In this document: positions 1 to 7,605 of the stretch, one piece after another | How positions within the stretch are numbered: the first letter of the stretch is position 1 | Layout: the number at the start of each line of letters is the position of its first letter | Assembly: GCA_016282555.1 (NCBI GenBank) | Contig: JAEEKU010000115.1 | Span: 1-10,682, forward strand | Length of the DNA stretch: 10,682 nucleotides | From: Methanomassiliicoccaceae archaeon | Lineage (GTDB): Archaea; Thermoplasmatota; Thermoplasmata; Methanomassiliicoccales; Methanomethylophilaceae | Direction: 5' to 3' | Made by a program: the position numbers and the translations under genes | The notes under the pieces: model-generated | Told to the model about the DNA's origin: nothing | The model's input: only the letters and a program-made list of their open reading frames with translations | Database searches by the model: none

Positions 1-1
1 G

Positions 2-3000
2 ACCGGCGATACCAATGTGTACGTAGGCGGCGAAGCGAACGTTCTCTACTCCGTATACGGCGGCGGAGATATAGGCATCCGCGACTCCGGAAGCGACGAG
101 GCTCTCGTTCTGGTAACGGGAAATTCGAACGTGACCGTAGACGGAGCGCAGGGAGCCAGCGTCGGAAAGAGCATAATGGGCGAGGGCAACTCCTGTCTCG
201 TATGCGACGAAGGGGGCAACCCCGGAAACAGGATAGTGATGATCAGGGATTACAATCCCGGACACGAGATGGAGTCCCTGCAGAACGCCAGCATCATGGA
301 GATAATCCGCTCCTCGATGTCGCTGTCCGGAAGGGCGAGCAGCGCCAGCGCGCTTCCGTCCGATATGATGTCAGTTTACGGAATCGACGATCTCAGGCTT
401 ATAAGCGGTTCTAATCTGAACCTCAAATCCGGCATGCACAACATCAAGAGTTACGGGAGCTACACTGACAGCACCATGGCCTTGACCTCGATGTCCAACC
501 CCATGAATTCCTTCAACCTCAGCGCGGGAGTGACTTTCAACACGGCCTACGACAGCGCCGACGGTCTCGGAGAGGATCTGACGCAGTACGGCATGATATA
601 CGGATACACTCTGCTGGGCCACGACATTTCCGATGATTATTACGGCGCGTTCGCATACGGAAATCTGCTCTCGGAGGGGAGATTCGTCCAGTATCAGAAC
701 GGGCTTCTGGAGCTCATACCGTTCGTGGACAAGCCCGAGGGGCCGGGCCACGATCCGTTCAAATTGTGGACGATGACGGGATCGATGAAGCATACGGTCT
801 CGCTGGTGGCGGTCAGCACCGGCAATGATGCGAGAGCGAATTCCTTCACCTCGTTCGAGTTAATGCCCGTCAGCGCGGACGGAATCATCGTGTACAAGGG
901 CGCGAACGTCGTCATGACAAACAGCGAGGCCCGTCTGGTGGACCAGCTGAGCGCGGTCGACGGATACGAGGATTTCCTGGTGAAATTCGGTTACGGAGAC
1001 AGTTCCGCGGTGCTCACCTTCAACGGCGGCGCCGGCGTGACGGTTATGCCCGATACCGCCGAGAACCTCGAGGGAGACGGCGTATCCAGCATATGCAAGG
1101 TCAACATCGGCCTCGACTACTGGGGCAAGCAGAGATTCACCGGGCTCATAGGCAAGGCGATCCTCGAATTCCAGGAGATGCTGGCAATGAACGTCGGCGA
1201 GGCCCGCGTGCAGGTGCCGGTGTGCACGAACATCGTCACGGTCAACATTTACTGCTCCGAATCCAAGGATACTTTCGCCGATATAGTCAGGGTCGAGCAC
1301 GCCATGACGATTCTCATCGATCACAACGGATCCGGTACCGGAAGCTTCGTGATACCCTACGGTTACCGCAACGGAATGCTGGCGCTCGAGGATTACGTTC
1401 TGCCCGCCGGAGCCGGGTCGGTTGATATGAGAACCGCCGTGAACAGCTACGGATCCCAGGGATGGGTAGGAGCCGTCGGAAAAGGCGGAACTCTCGAAGA
1501 ATGTCTTGACGTTTCGTTCAAACTGTCCGGATCGTTCAGCGCTACGCTGGCATTCACTCTGGATAACGTGACGGACCTCAGCGCGAAGCCGGTGCTGTAC
1601 TTCGTGATAGACGACGGTACTCTGAAATTTTTCTCGCTGGAGATCGATCTGGCGGAGACGCCCGGATACAGGGTCGAGTTCTATTCCCAGAAATACAACT
1701 ACGACGAACTGAGAAGCCTGATCAGGGGAGGGAACGTTTCGGTCCCGGAGCCGCCGTACACGCTGGTCAAAACTACGCATGTGGATCACGGAAACCAGAT
1801 TCTGAAATCCCAGTATCCCATCACGTACGATTATTTCGTGGGATGGTATACGGATCCCTACGGTACGAAGCATTTCGACGAATCTACGGAGATAACCGAG
1901 AATCTGAGACTTTTCGCGAAATATTCCTATACGGCGACGTTCGAGATACCCAGCGGGAACACGAACGAGCCCGTGAATATCGTTACGAGGAACGTGGCGC
2001 ACGCGGAAGCCCTGTACGAAAATCCCGATGCGGCCGCGACAGCGGTGTTCTCGGGCACTCCGGTATCCGTTCAGGACATAACGGGGCACATAGGATCCGG
2101 ATTCATCCTTCCGGATCCCGGCGACGGCTGTCTGGGATGGGTTATGGACGGCCGCCTGTACCAGCCGGGCGAATCGCTCGTCATGTTCAAGGAAGAGATG
2201 GACTTCGCGGCTCTCTACGCATCTTCCGATTCAATCAGCGTCAGGTTCTGGGAGTACTCCGCCAGCGGCAGAACCCTCTCGGAACTGTCTTCGGAGACGC
2301 ATAATCCCGGAGAAACGATCGCGCTTCCGGGTTACGGCGGAACCGCCGAGGGATTCAAAGGATGGATCCTTAACCGCTCCTTCTTTGAATCGGGAGAATC
2401 AGTCACCGTTCTTTCGGAGGATATGGACTTCGTCGCTCTCGCAGAGGACGGGTCCTACGCTACGGTGATATACGGCGACAAGATCGTTACGCATCTGGGA
2501 GGAAATATCAGGCTTCCGGTTCCCGCGGGCGAGTTCAGCGGATGGCTCGTCGACGGGGTGTTCTACAAACCGGGAGAGACCATAACGGTGATCTCCAAAG
2601 ACGACTGTTACGCCATACCCCTGTTCGCGGACGACATGATGGACGTCAGTCTGGCATTCGCGGACGGCGAGAGCAGAACCGTCAGCGAAGCCAAGTTCGG
2701 TTCCAGGGTGGATCTGTTCGCCGCCGACGGAACTGCGGGCCCGTATCCCGCGGACGATCTTCCGGAGAATTTCGCCGGATGGTACTGCGGCGGCGTTCTG
2801 TACGAACCCGGAGATCTGTTCACCGTATATTCCGACGAGGAGACGGAGTTCACGGCGGTTTACGCGGGCCAGTACAGAGATTATATATTCCCGCCCAAAG
2901 AGACCGGATCGATCGGATGGGTCTGGAACGACAGATTCTACGGCGAGGGCGAGACGATTCAGATTCCGAACTGGATCGAAGTCAGGCCGGTTCCCCTCGT

Positions 3001-6000
3001 CGCCGGCAGCGATGCGGTCATAGTGGACGCCGGACGCAACGCCATGTCGCAGGACACCCGCGTAGGGCGCACAGTCACTATTCCGGACGCCCTGTACGGC
3101 GAGACAGGTTTCGAGTTCAAGGGATGGGTTATGGACGGCCGTCTGTACCAGCCCGGGGACACATACCACGTGATGGGCGACTACAACCCTCTGTACGAGC
3201 TTATTCTTTCGGATAACGCGCTGGATGTTGCCAGTCCCGGATATACGACCGACGGCAAATGGTACGATCAGAACGAAGTGCTGAGCTTCGACAACATATT
3301 CAGGGCGGAGCACCTGATAGACAACACGGCGTACCACATGAAGTGGACCGGAGTGCCCGTCAAGCTGATGTTCCTCGCCGACGGCGTCGACATGTCTCCT
3401 TATAACGGCCGCGAAGCGGTGTACGGGAGCCCGTACGGAGCCGTCGTCACCGAAGCGGCGGAGTACGTAAAGGGAATAATCGGGAAGAACAACGTGCGCT
3501 GGGAGCTCTGCAGGGATCCGCAGGGCACGGACGGATCGGGGATATACGTCTACGAGGGAAGCATACTCGAAGTTCCGAACTTCAACTCTTTCGTTCATGA
3601 ATCAGAAGGAGAGTACACCGTCTATCTGCGCGCCGAATCCTCCGACGAGCTGGTGACGATCGAGCTCTCTCCCGGCCAGAATTACACTCCTTTCACTTCC
3701 GGAACCGTGGTATTCGAGGCCGTGTACATAGACGAGTCGTCCGTCGTAACTGTTGTTTTCAAGAACGGGGCGGAAATCGTGGGAACCGCGACTTCTTACC
3801 TGGGCGCCAAGATAACGCTGCCCGTGCCGGAGGACATAGCCGGTTTCACGGGATGGATATATGACGGAATGCTCTTCAAAGACGAATACACCATCATGGA
3901 TGCCGATCCGGTGATAGAGTTCGCCGCATTCATAACTACGGATGAAGACTCTTACGTCAGATTCAGCCTGGATACGGAGAAAGCGTATTTCGCGGAGTTC
4001 CCGAACGACAGCAGCATTCTGATAAGCGGAAAGGTCGGGAACACGATCGCATTGCCCAGAGTCGTCGACGACGGTGACTGGAAGTTTATCGGATGGGAGC
4101 TCGGAGGGCGCATAATCAGCGAGTACGCTTTCATGACGGCTTCGACAGAAGCGGAACCGGTGCAGGTTACCGCCGCTTTCAGCCAGCTGGGTACGCTTAC
4201 CGATGCAACGCTGACGTTCCGCACCGGAGCTAACGGCGTTCTCGCGGATTTCGGAATTTCGGAATATTCGGTGACCGCTGAAGCCGGTTTCGCCGTCGAT
4301 CTTCCGGTGGTCGCGCCCGTAAACGGGTACAGATTCGCCGGATGGAAGATCACGTCCGAAAACGGGATTCAGTGCGAGTATATGGCGGAGAGTTCGGGAA
4401 AAGTGTCTCCTCCGGAAATATTCGCGGTGTATCCCGGCGACAACCCGGAGAAATCCTACACGGTTCATCTGGGAGACACATTCACATTCCCGGAGCCGGA
4501 CGCATCCGACGTTCCGGAAGGGATGACATTCGCCGGCTGGAACTACAACGGAAAGACCTACGTTCCGGGAGAGTCGGTCACCGTGACCGGAAACGCGGGC
4601 GACAGCACCCTCGGAAGCGTTCTCGTTACGCCGGTCTACATCGGAAGCGACGCGGTGCTCAGATTCGAGAGAAACGACGGCACCATAGAAGAAATCGCAT
4701 GCCGCATCGGCGACGAGTTCATTCCCAACTCGAACAATACCCATGTGATTCTGGGCGAAGGGCTTTCCTCCGGCGCCGCAAGATACTATCAGTGGCTCTG
4801 CACCAACGACTATAAGGTATACTTCGGGAACAGCAGCGCGTCGAGAACGCCCGTGTACGTTACCGATACGGAGATGAACTTCGTGCAGGTTCTGAACAAC
4901 GGTACGAAGTTCACGGTCAGATTCCTGGATTCGGACGACAACGTCATCCTTGAAAGAGCGGACATAAAGGTAAGTTATTCCAAGCCCAACGAGATTCAGA
5001 TTCCGGTGCCGGCGTATACCGGCGCCGTTCCCGCGGGAAAAATGTTCATCGGATACGAGTACTCCAAAACTCTGGACGGCAAGGACCGGTACGAGTTCTA
5101 CGAGGCCGGAGATATATTCAATGCTCACAAATACAAAGGCAGGGGTTCGACCGCCATCGATTTCAAACCCGTATTCGCCGACGTATCGGAAGAGCAGACT
5201 CTGATGTTCTCGCCGGGAGGAACGTATACTTTCTACTTCAGCGACGCTCTGCGCCAGGGATTCAACCTGGAGGGATGGGAGTACGCCGGTTACGATAACG
5301 GAACCATAGATCACGCGGTGCTTCCGATCGGAAAGCTCGCCAAGATAGATCACATCAATTCCGAGAGCGGCGGATACTACATACTGTATTACACGGACTC
5401 TCACTATTACAAGGTGCCGGACACCGTCCGCTTCACCGCCGTGTGGAAGAGCATCGAGTACAAGGTGGAGGTGCAGTCCCCCTACGAGGGATGGATCTCC
5501 TGGGAATGGGCCTACTCCGCCGACGGGGAAACCCACGAGGGCGGGAGCATAGCCGCGGGAGAGCAGCCGGTATCCCTTAAGGTCAAGTACGGGGATCAGC
5601 TGAAATTCACATATCACCACAAGCAGGGCTCCAAGTACTCCTTCTCCAAGTGGAACAAGCTCGGAGAGGGCAAATTCCGTAACGAGACGAGTCTGGAAAG
5701 CCGTCTGGACGTAATCGGAAACGCGTCCGTGTTCGTCACCATGAGCACCACGTACGACCGTCTGCTTACAGTCTACCATCCTGTAGAGGGCAAGATCATA
5801 GTCACGCCGATCATAGGCCAGTTCAAATCGGTGGACGTCGGGGAGAGGGCTACGGAATACAGGGTCGTCGGAAGCGAGATAGTGGAGTTCGCGTACGATC
5901 CCGACGGCGGTCTGGAGGATCTGTTCGTCCTGTACGTCGACGGAGAGGAGTTTACCGGCGAGACGGTCACAGTGAGCAGAGACAAGGTCGTTGTGCCCTA

Positions 6001-6337
6001 TCTGAAGATCAGATCCACCAGCATAGTCCAGACCGAAGAGTTCAAGGCGATATTCGTCCAGAACGACAGCGGAACCTATCTCGTCGACGCGTGGACGGTC
6101 GCCGGCGGGGACGTGTTCGAAAACGGAGCCGTGTCTCTGTCCTATCCGGAAAACACGGGCGCGGCTTTCAGCGCGGCCTGGGAAGAGACCGACAACGGCA
6201 GCACCCTCAGGGTGATCGCCTCCGCCGAGGGCGTTCTCGGAATCATCCCTCTGGAAATAACCGTATACGGTCCCGGAGCGACTTCCGCCGTAATCAAAGC
6301 GGAAATCTATGTCATTCCGAATCTTACGAACAGCTGA
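2..6337 (+). CDS. Giant secreted adhesin-like protein with InlB B-type (Listeria-Bacteroides) GW repeats, 5'-partial
   Basis: The frame is open from the left edge (codon 2-4) to TGA at 6335-6337, giving at least 2111 residues; the GTG at 17 is just an internal Val codon, so the true start and any signal peptide lie upstream. The first ~280 bases encode a Gly/Val-rich, beta-helix-like stretch (SVYGGGDIGIRDSG, VTGNSNVTVDGA). Bases ~280-1700 encode a long segment I do not recognise. From ~1800 on, the protein is a string of units centred on [FLI]xGW, often followed by xxDGxxYxPG: the GGA/GGC-TGG pairs start at 1841, 2135, 2360, 2540, 2777, 2915, 3122, 3851, 4091, 4340 and 4535, with degenerate units around 4793, 5050 and 5274. 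Bases ~5470-5760 look like a divergent InlB repeat (KYGDQLKFTYHHKQG, FSKWNKLGEG). Such repeats are known in surface or secreted proteins. No C-terminal membrane helix or sorting signal is visible. Adhesion is inferred from the architecture; ligand and anchoring are unknown. Confidence 0.85.
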   Translation, partial: TGDTNVYVGGEANVLYSVYGGGDIGIRDSGSDEALVLVTGNSNVTVDGAQGASVGKSIMGEGNSCLVCDEGGNPGNRIVMIRDYNPGHEMESLQNASIMEIIRSSMSLSGRASSASALPSDMMSVYGIDDLRLISGSNLNLKSGMHNIKSYGSYTDSTMALTSMSNPMNSFNLSAGVTFNTAYDSADGLGEDLTQYGMIYGYTLLGHDISDDYYGAFAYGNLLSEGRFVQYQNGLLELIPFVDKPEGPGHDPFKLWTMTGSMKHTVSLVAVSTGNDARANSFTSFELMPVSADGIIVYKGANVVMTNSEARLVDQLSAVDGYEDFLVKFGYGDSSAVLTFNGGAGVTVMPDTAENLEGDGVSSICKVNIGLDYWGKQRFTGLIGKAILEFQEMLAMNVGEARVQVPVCTNIVTVNIYCSESKDTFADIVRVEHAMTILIDHNGSGTGSFVIPYGYRNGMLALEDYVLPAGAGSVDMRTAVNSYGSQGWVGAVGKGGTLEECLDVSFKLSGSFSATLAFTLDNVTDLSAKPVLYFVIDDGTLKFFSLEIDLAETPGYRVEFYSQKYNYDELRSLIRGGNVSVPEPPYTLVKTTHVDHGNQILKSQYPITYDYFVGWYTDPYGTKHFDESTEITENLRLFAKYSYTATFEIPSGNTNEPVNIVTRNVAHAEALYENPDAAATAVFSGTPVSVQDITGHIGSGFILPDPGDGCLGWVMDGRLYQPGESLVMFKEEMDFAALYASSDSISVRFWEYSASGRTLSELSSETHNPGETIALPGYGGTAEGFKGWILNRSFFESGESVTVLSEDMDFVALAEDGSYATVIYGDKIVTHLGGNIRLPVPAGEFSGWLVDGVFYKPGETITVISKDDCYAIPLFADDMMDVSLAFADGESRTVSEAKFGSRVDLFAADGTAGPYPADDLPENFAGWYCGGVLYEPGDLFTVYSDEETEFTAVYAGQYRDYIFPPKETGSIGWVWNDRFYGEGETIQIPNWIEVRPVPLVAGSDAVIVDAGRNAMSQDTRVGRTVTIPDALYGETGFEFKGWVMDGRLYQPGDTYHVMGDYNPLYELILSDNALDVASPGYTTDGKWYDQNEVLSFDNIFRAEHLIDNTAYHMKWTGVPVKLMFLADGVDMSPYNGREAVYGSPYGAVVTEAAEYVKGIIGKNNVRWELCRDPQGTDGSGIYVYEGSILEVPNFNSFVHESEGEYTVYLRAESSDELVTIELSPGQNYTPFTSGTVVFEAVYIDESSVVTVVFKNGAEIVGTATSYLGAKITLPVPEDIAGFTGWIYDGMLFKDEYTIMDADPVIEFAAFITTDEDSYVRFSLDTEKAYFAEFPNDSSILISGKVGNTIALPRVVDDGDWKFIGWELGGRIISEYAFMTASTEAEPVQVTAAFSQLGTLTDATLTFRTGANGVLADFGISEYSVTAEAGFAVDLPVVAPVNGYRFAGWKITSENGIQCEYMAESSGKVSPPEIFAVYPGDNPEKSYTVHLGDTFTFPEPDASDVPEGMTFAGWNYNGKTYVPGESVTVTGNAGDSTLGSVLVTPVYIGSDAVLRFERNDGTIEEIACRIGDEFIPNSNNTHVILGEGLSSGAARYYQWLCTNDYKVYFGNSSASRTPVYVTDTEMNFVQVLNNGTKFTVRFLDSDDNVILERADIKVSYSKPNEIQIPVPAYTGAVPAGKMFIGYEYSKTLDGKDRYEFYEAGDIFNAHKYKGRGSTAIDFKPVFADVSEEQTLMFSPGGTYTFYFSDALRQGFNLEGWEYAGYDNGTIDHAVLPIGKLAKIDHINSESGGYYILYYTDSHYYKVPDTVRFTAVWKSIEYKVEVQSPYEGWISWEWAYSADGETHEGGSIAAGEQPVSLKVKYGDQLKFTYHHKQGSKYSFSKWNKLGEGKFRNETSLESRLDVIGNASVFVTMSTTYDRLLTVYHPVEGKIIVTPIIGQFKSVDVGERATEYRVVGSEIVEFAYDPDGGLEDLFVLYVDGEEFTGETVTVSRDKVVVPYLKIRSTSIVQTEEFKAIFVQNDSGTYLVDAWTVAGGDVFENGAVSLSYPENTGAAFSAAWEETDNGSTLRVIASAEGVLGIIPLEITVYGPGATSAVIKAEIYVIPNLTNS
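2134..2169 (+). repeat. Copy 1 of a near-identical 36-base intragenic repeat encoding GWVMDGRLYQPG
   Basis: This stretch inside the giant repeat protein is matched at 3121-3156 with only two differences (C/T at a synonymous Leu/Arg-region position and G/C in the Pro codon), 987 bases (329 codons) apart. The other GW units have clearly diverged, so this pair stands out at the DNA level. Recent duplication or gene conversion between units is the likely explanation. Confidence 0.75.
3121..3156 (+). repeat. Copy 2 of the near-identical 36-base intragenic repeat
   Basis: Partner of 2134-2169, encoding the same 12 residues GWVMDGRLYQPG in the same frame. The similarity extends only weakly on the left (FKGW versus CLGW) and stops on the right, so the conserved block is the core of the repeat unit and not a whole-unit duplication. 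Confidence 0.75.
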
Positions 6338-6342
6338 GCAAA

Positions 6343-6359
6343 GGAGAACGGAGAGTGAG
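6343..6359 (+). promoter_or_regulatory. Shine-Dalgarno region deciding the start of the 396-aa secreted protein
   Basis: GGAG at 6343-6346 and GGAGAGTGAG at 6350-6359 resemble the archaeal anti-SD complement GGAGGTGAT and lie just before ATG 6363, three bases from the second block. This supports ATG 6363 as the start over the upstream ATG at 6309, which lies inside the preceding gene. Confidence 0.55.
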
Positions 6360-6362
6360 AAG

Positions 6363-7553
6363 ATGAAAATTACTGCCGCGGCAACGGTTGCGATACTGAT
6401 AGTCTCTGCCTTCGCGATGTGCGTCCCGTTCACCCAGGGAGGAACCGGCGACGCCGGCGATCCCGAAATGATAGCCGGAACCGGCGAGCTGCCTTACGTG
6501 GTTCTCGCCGGATCATCGCAGTCCTTCTCTTTCGGAATCAACAAATCCGCGTTCAGGGATATATCCAAGGTCAGGATAGAGATCGGGCGCGGGACGCAGT
6601 TCGTATCCTACGGAACGCTTCTGGATAATATATCGAATCCGGCCGTCCCCGCGGGAACGGAAGTAGTCTGCCGGGATTCCGGAGCGGAGAGCACAGCGAA
6701 ACTGGCGGTGCTGGACGACAGCGAAGGCGTCTATTCTCTGAATCTTTCCATAGGCAGCGTGCCTCACGTCTGGAAGTACGTGATAAAAGTCACGATACAC
6801 GATTACGAGATCGTTGGCGGGAGGGCCCAGGGTCCCGTGGAGCAGACGTACTATTTCGGCGCCCACATCAAATCCGCGGATTCGTTCAGCAGAACGGTCG
6901 TTCTGTCGTCGGATCCTTCGCAGTACGACAGCGGCAGCAGCGTTTCCTCGATCGATCTGTTCTATGCCGATCCGATCAGTCCCGCCTTCTGCTTCGTCGG
7001 CTCCGGAAGCGGATACGACAGAAGTGGATACGACTTCTACGCTGCCGGTCTGCCGGACGGGCTGGGGATGAAACTCAGCGGAGAGATCTCCGGAAAATTG
7101 TCGGAACGCGGAATGAGCGGACCCCTTGAGGGAACGTTCCGCGTGTACGCGGCGGAGAAGACCGGGGTAAGGAACGTGGTGTGCGGGGAATTCGGCTATT
7201 CGCTGGTTCTGCCGGAGGGGGGATTCACTTACAGCATCAACGGTTCGGCCGACATTCCCTTCATGCAGCAGGGATACGTGTCCGTCCTCACGACGGAATC
7301 TTTCACGGTGACCCTGAAGAGCGCGGATACCGGCAGCCAGGAATATTCCGCCGTATATACCGCGGGAGATTCGAAGACCGGGATCCCGGTTACCGGAAAC
7401 AAGATCGAGTTCGATGCCGCGGAACTGCTGGACGGGCAGACCGGAATAATGCAGCTCGAGATACGCAGAGGGCAGTGCACCGCCCTGATTCACATCCTGG
7501 TCATAGGGCCGGTGGTGAATTCCGGGCTGGCGCCGTGCATTACATCGTCATGA
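6363..7553 (+). CDS. Secreted protein with Ig-like (He_PIG-like) segment, paralogue of the downstream gene
   Basis: A 396-residue protein ending at TGA 7551-7553. It starts with a classic signal peptide (MKITAAATVAILIVSAFAMC, Lys then a hydrophobic core); starting at ATG 6309 would add 18 polar residues ahead of it and overlap the previous gene, so 6363 is chosen. I see no C-terminal membrane segment. The middle contains YDFYAAGLPDGLGMKLSGEI followed by SGK and FRVYAAEKTG, which resembles the GLPxGL...G.I.G pattern of putative Ig-like He_PIG domains. The C-terminus (GIMQLEI, ALIHILVIGPVV, SGL) is shared with the next gene. It follows the giant repeat protein after 25 bases, so co-transcription is likely. 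Function is unknown; a cell-surface or secreted partner of the adhesin-like protein is an inference. I do not recognise a named family for the N-terminal half. Confidence 0.85.
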   Translation: MKITAAATVAILIVSAFAMCVPFTQGGTGDAGDPEMIAGTGELPYVVLAGSSQSFSFGINKSAFRDISKVRIEIGRGTQFVSYGTLLDNISNPAVPAGTEVVCRDSGAESTAKLAVLDDSEGVYSLNLSIGSVPHVWKYVIKVTIHDYEIVGGRAQGPVEQTYYFGAHIKSADSFSRTVVLSSDPSQYDSGSSVSSIDLFYADPISPAFCFVGSGSGYDRSGYDFYAAGLPDGLGMKLSGEISGKLSERGMSGPLEGTFRVYAAEKTGVRNVVCGEFGYSLVLPEGGFTYSINGSADIPFMQQGYVSVLTTESFTVTLKSADTGSQEYSAVYTAGDSKTGIPVTGNKIEFDAAELLDGQTGIMQLEIRRGQCTALIHILVIGPVVNSGLAPCITSS

Positions 7554-7567
7554 GGCCGTCTGAAAAA

Positions 7568-7576
7568 ATTATTTAA
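7568..7576 (+). promoter_or_regulatory. Possible archaeal TATA box upstream of the TAG-containing paralogue
   Basis: ATTATTTAA preceded by an A-rich tract (7563-7568, BRE-like) is the only AT-rich stretch in a GC-rich neighbourhood. The expected start ~25 bases downstream (~7597) would leave a very short leader that cuts into the GAGGTG at 7595-7600. The element could therefore be a real promoter, or simply AT-rich intergenic DNA in a read-through operon. Confidence 0.35.
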
Positions 7577-7594
7577 CGGAACAAATTGTACTCA

Positions 7595-7600
7595 GAGGTG
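7595..7600 (+). promoter_or_regulatory. Shine-Dalgarno site GAGGTG for the TAG-containing paralogue
   Basis: GAGGTG matches the archaeal anti-SD complement and ends five bases before ATG 7606. It supports 7606 as the start codon, which is directly followed by a signal peptide. Confidence 0.65.
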
Positions 7601-7605
7601 TTCGT

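Noticed and set aside
17..19. GTG at 17 as the start of the giant protein
   Set aside because: The frame is open to the left edge and the sequence is already in a beta-helix-like repeat, so this is an internal codon.
860..3598. Minus-strand open frames of 409 and 399 codons (860-2089 and 2399-3598)
   Set aside because: Same register effect as above; for example the frame ending at 2399 is closed by the sense TCA Ser codon there. The sense strand carries clear repeat domains.
6309..6362. Start of the 396-aa secreted protein at ATG 6309
   Set aside because: It would overlap the preceding gene by 29 bases and put a polar, Arg-rich stretch before the signal peptide; ATG 6363 has a good ribosome site.
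3602..6433. Minus-strand open frame of 943 codons opposite the giant repeat protein
   Set aside because: It is in exact codon register with the sense frame, where antisense stops can only come from sense TTA, CTA or TCA codons. These are almost absent here; the frame is closed by a TCA at 3599-3601. The translation is Arg/His/Val-rich with no recognisable domain.
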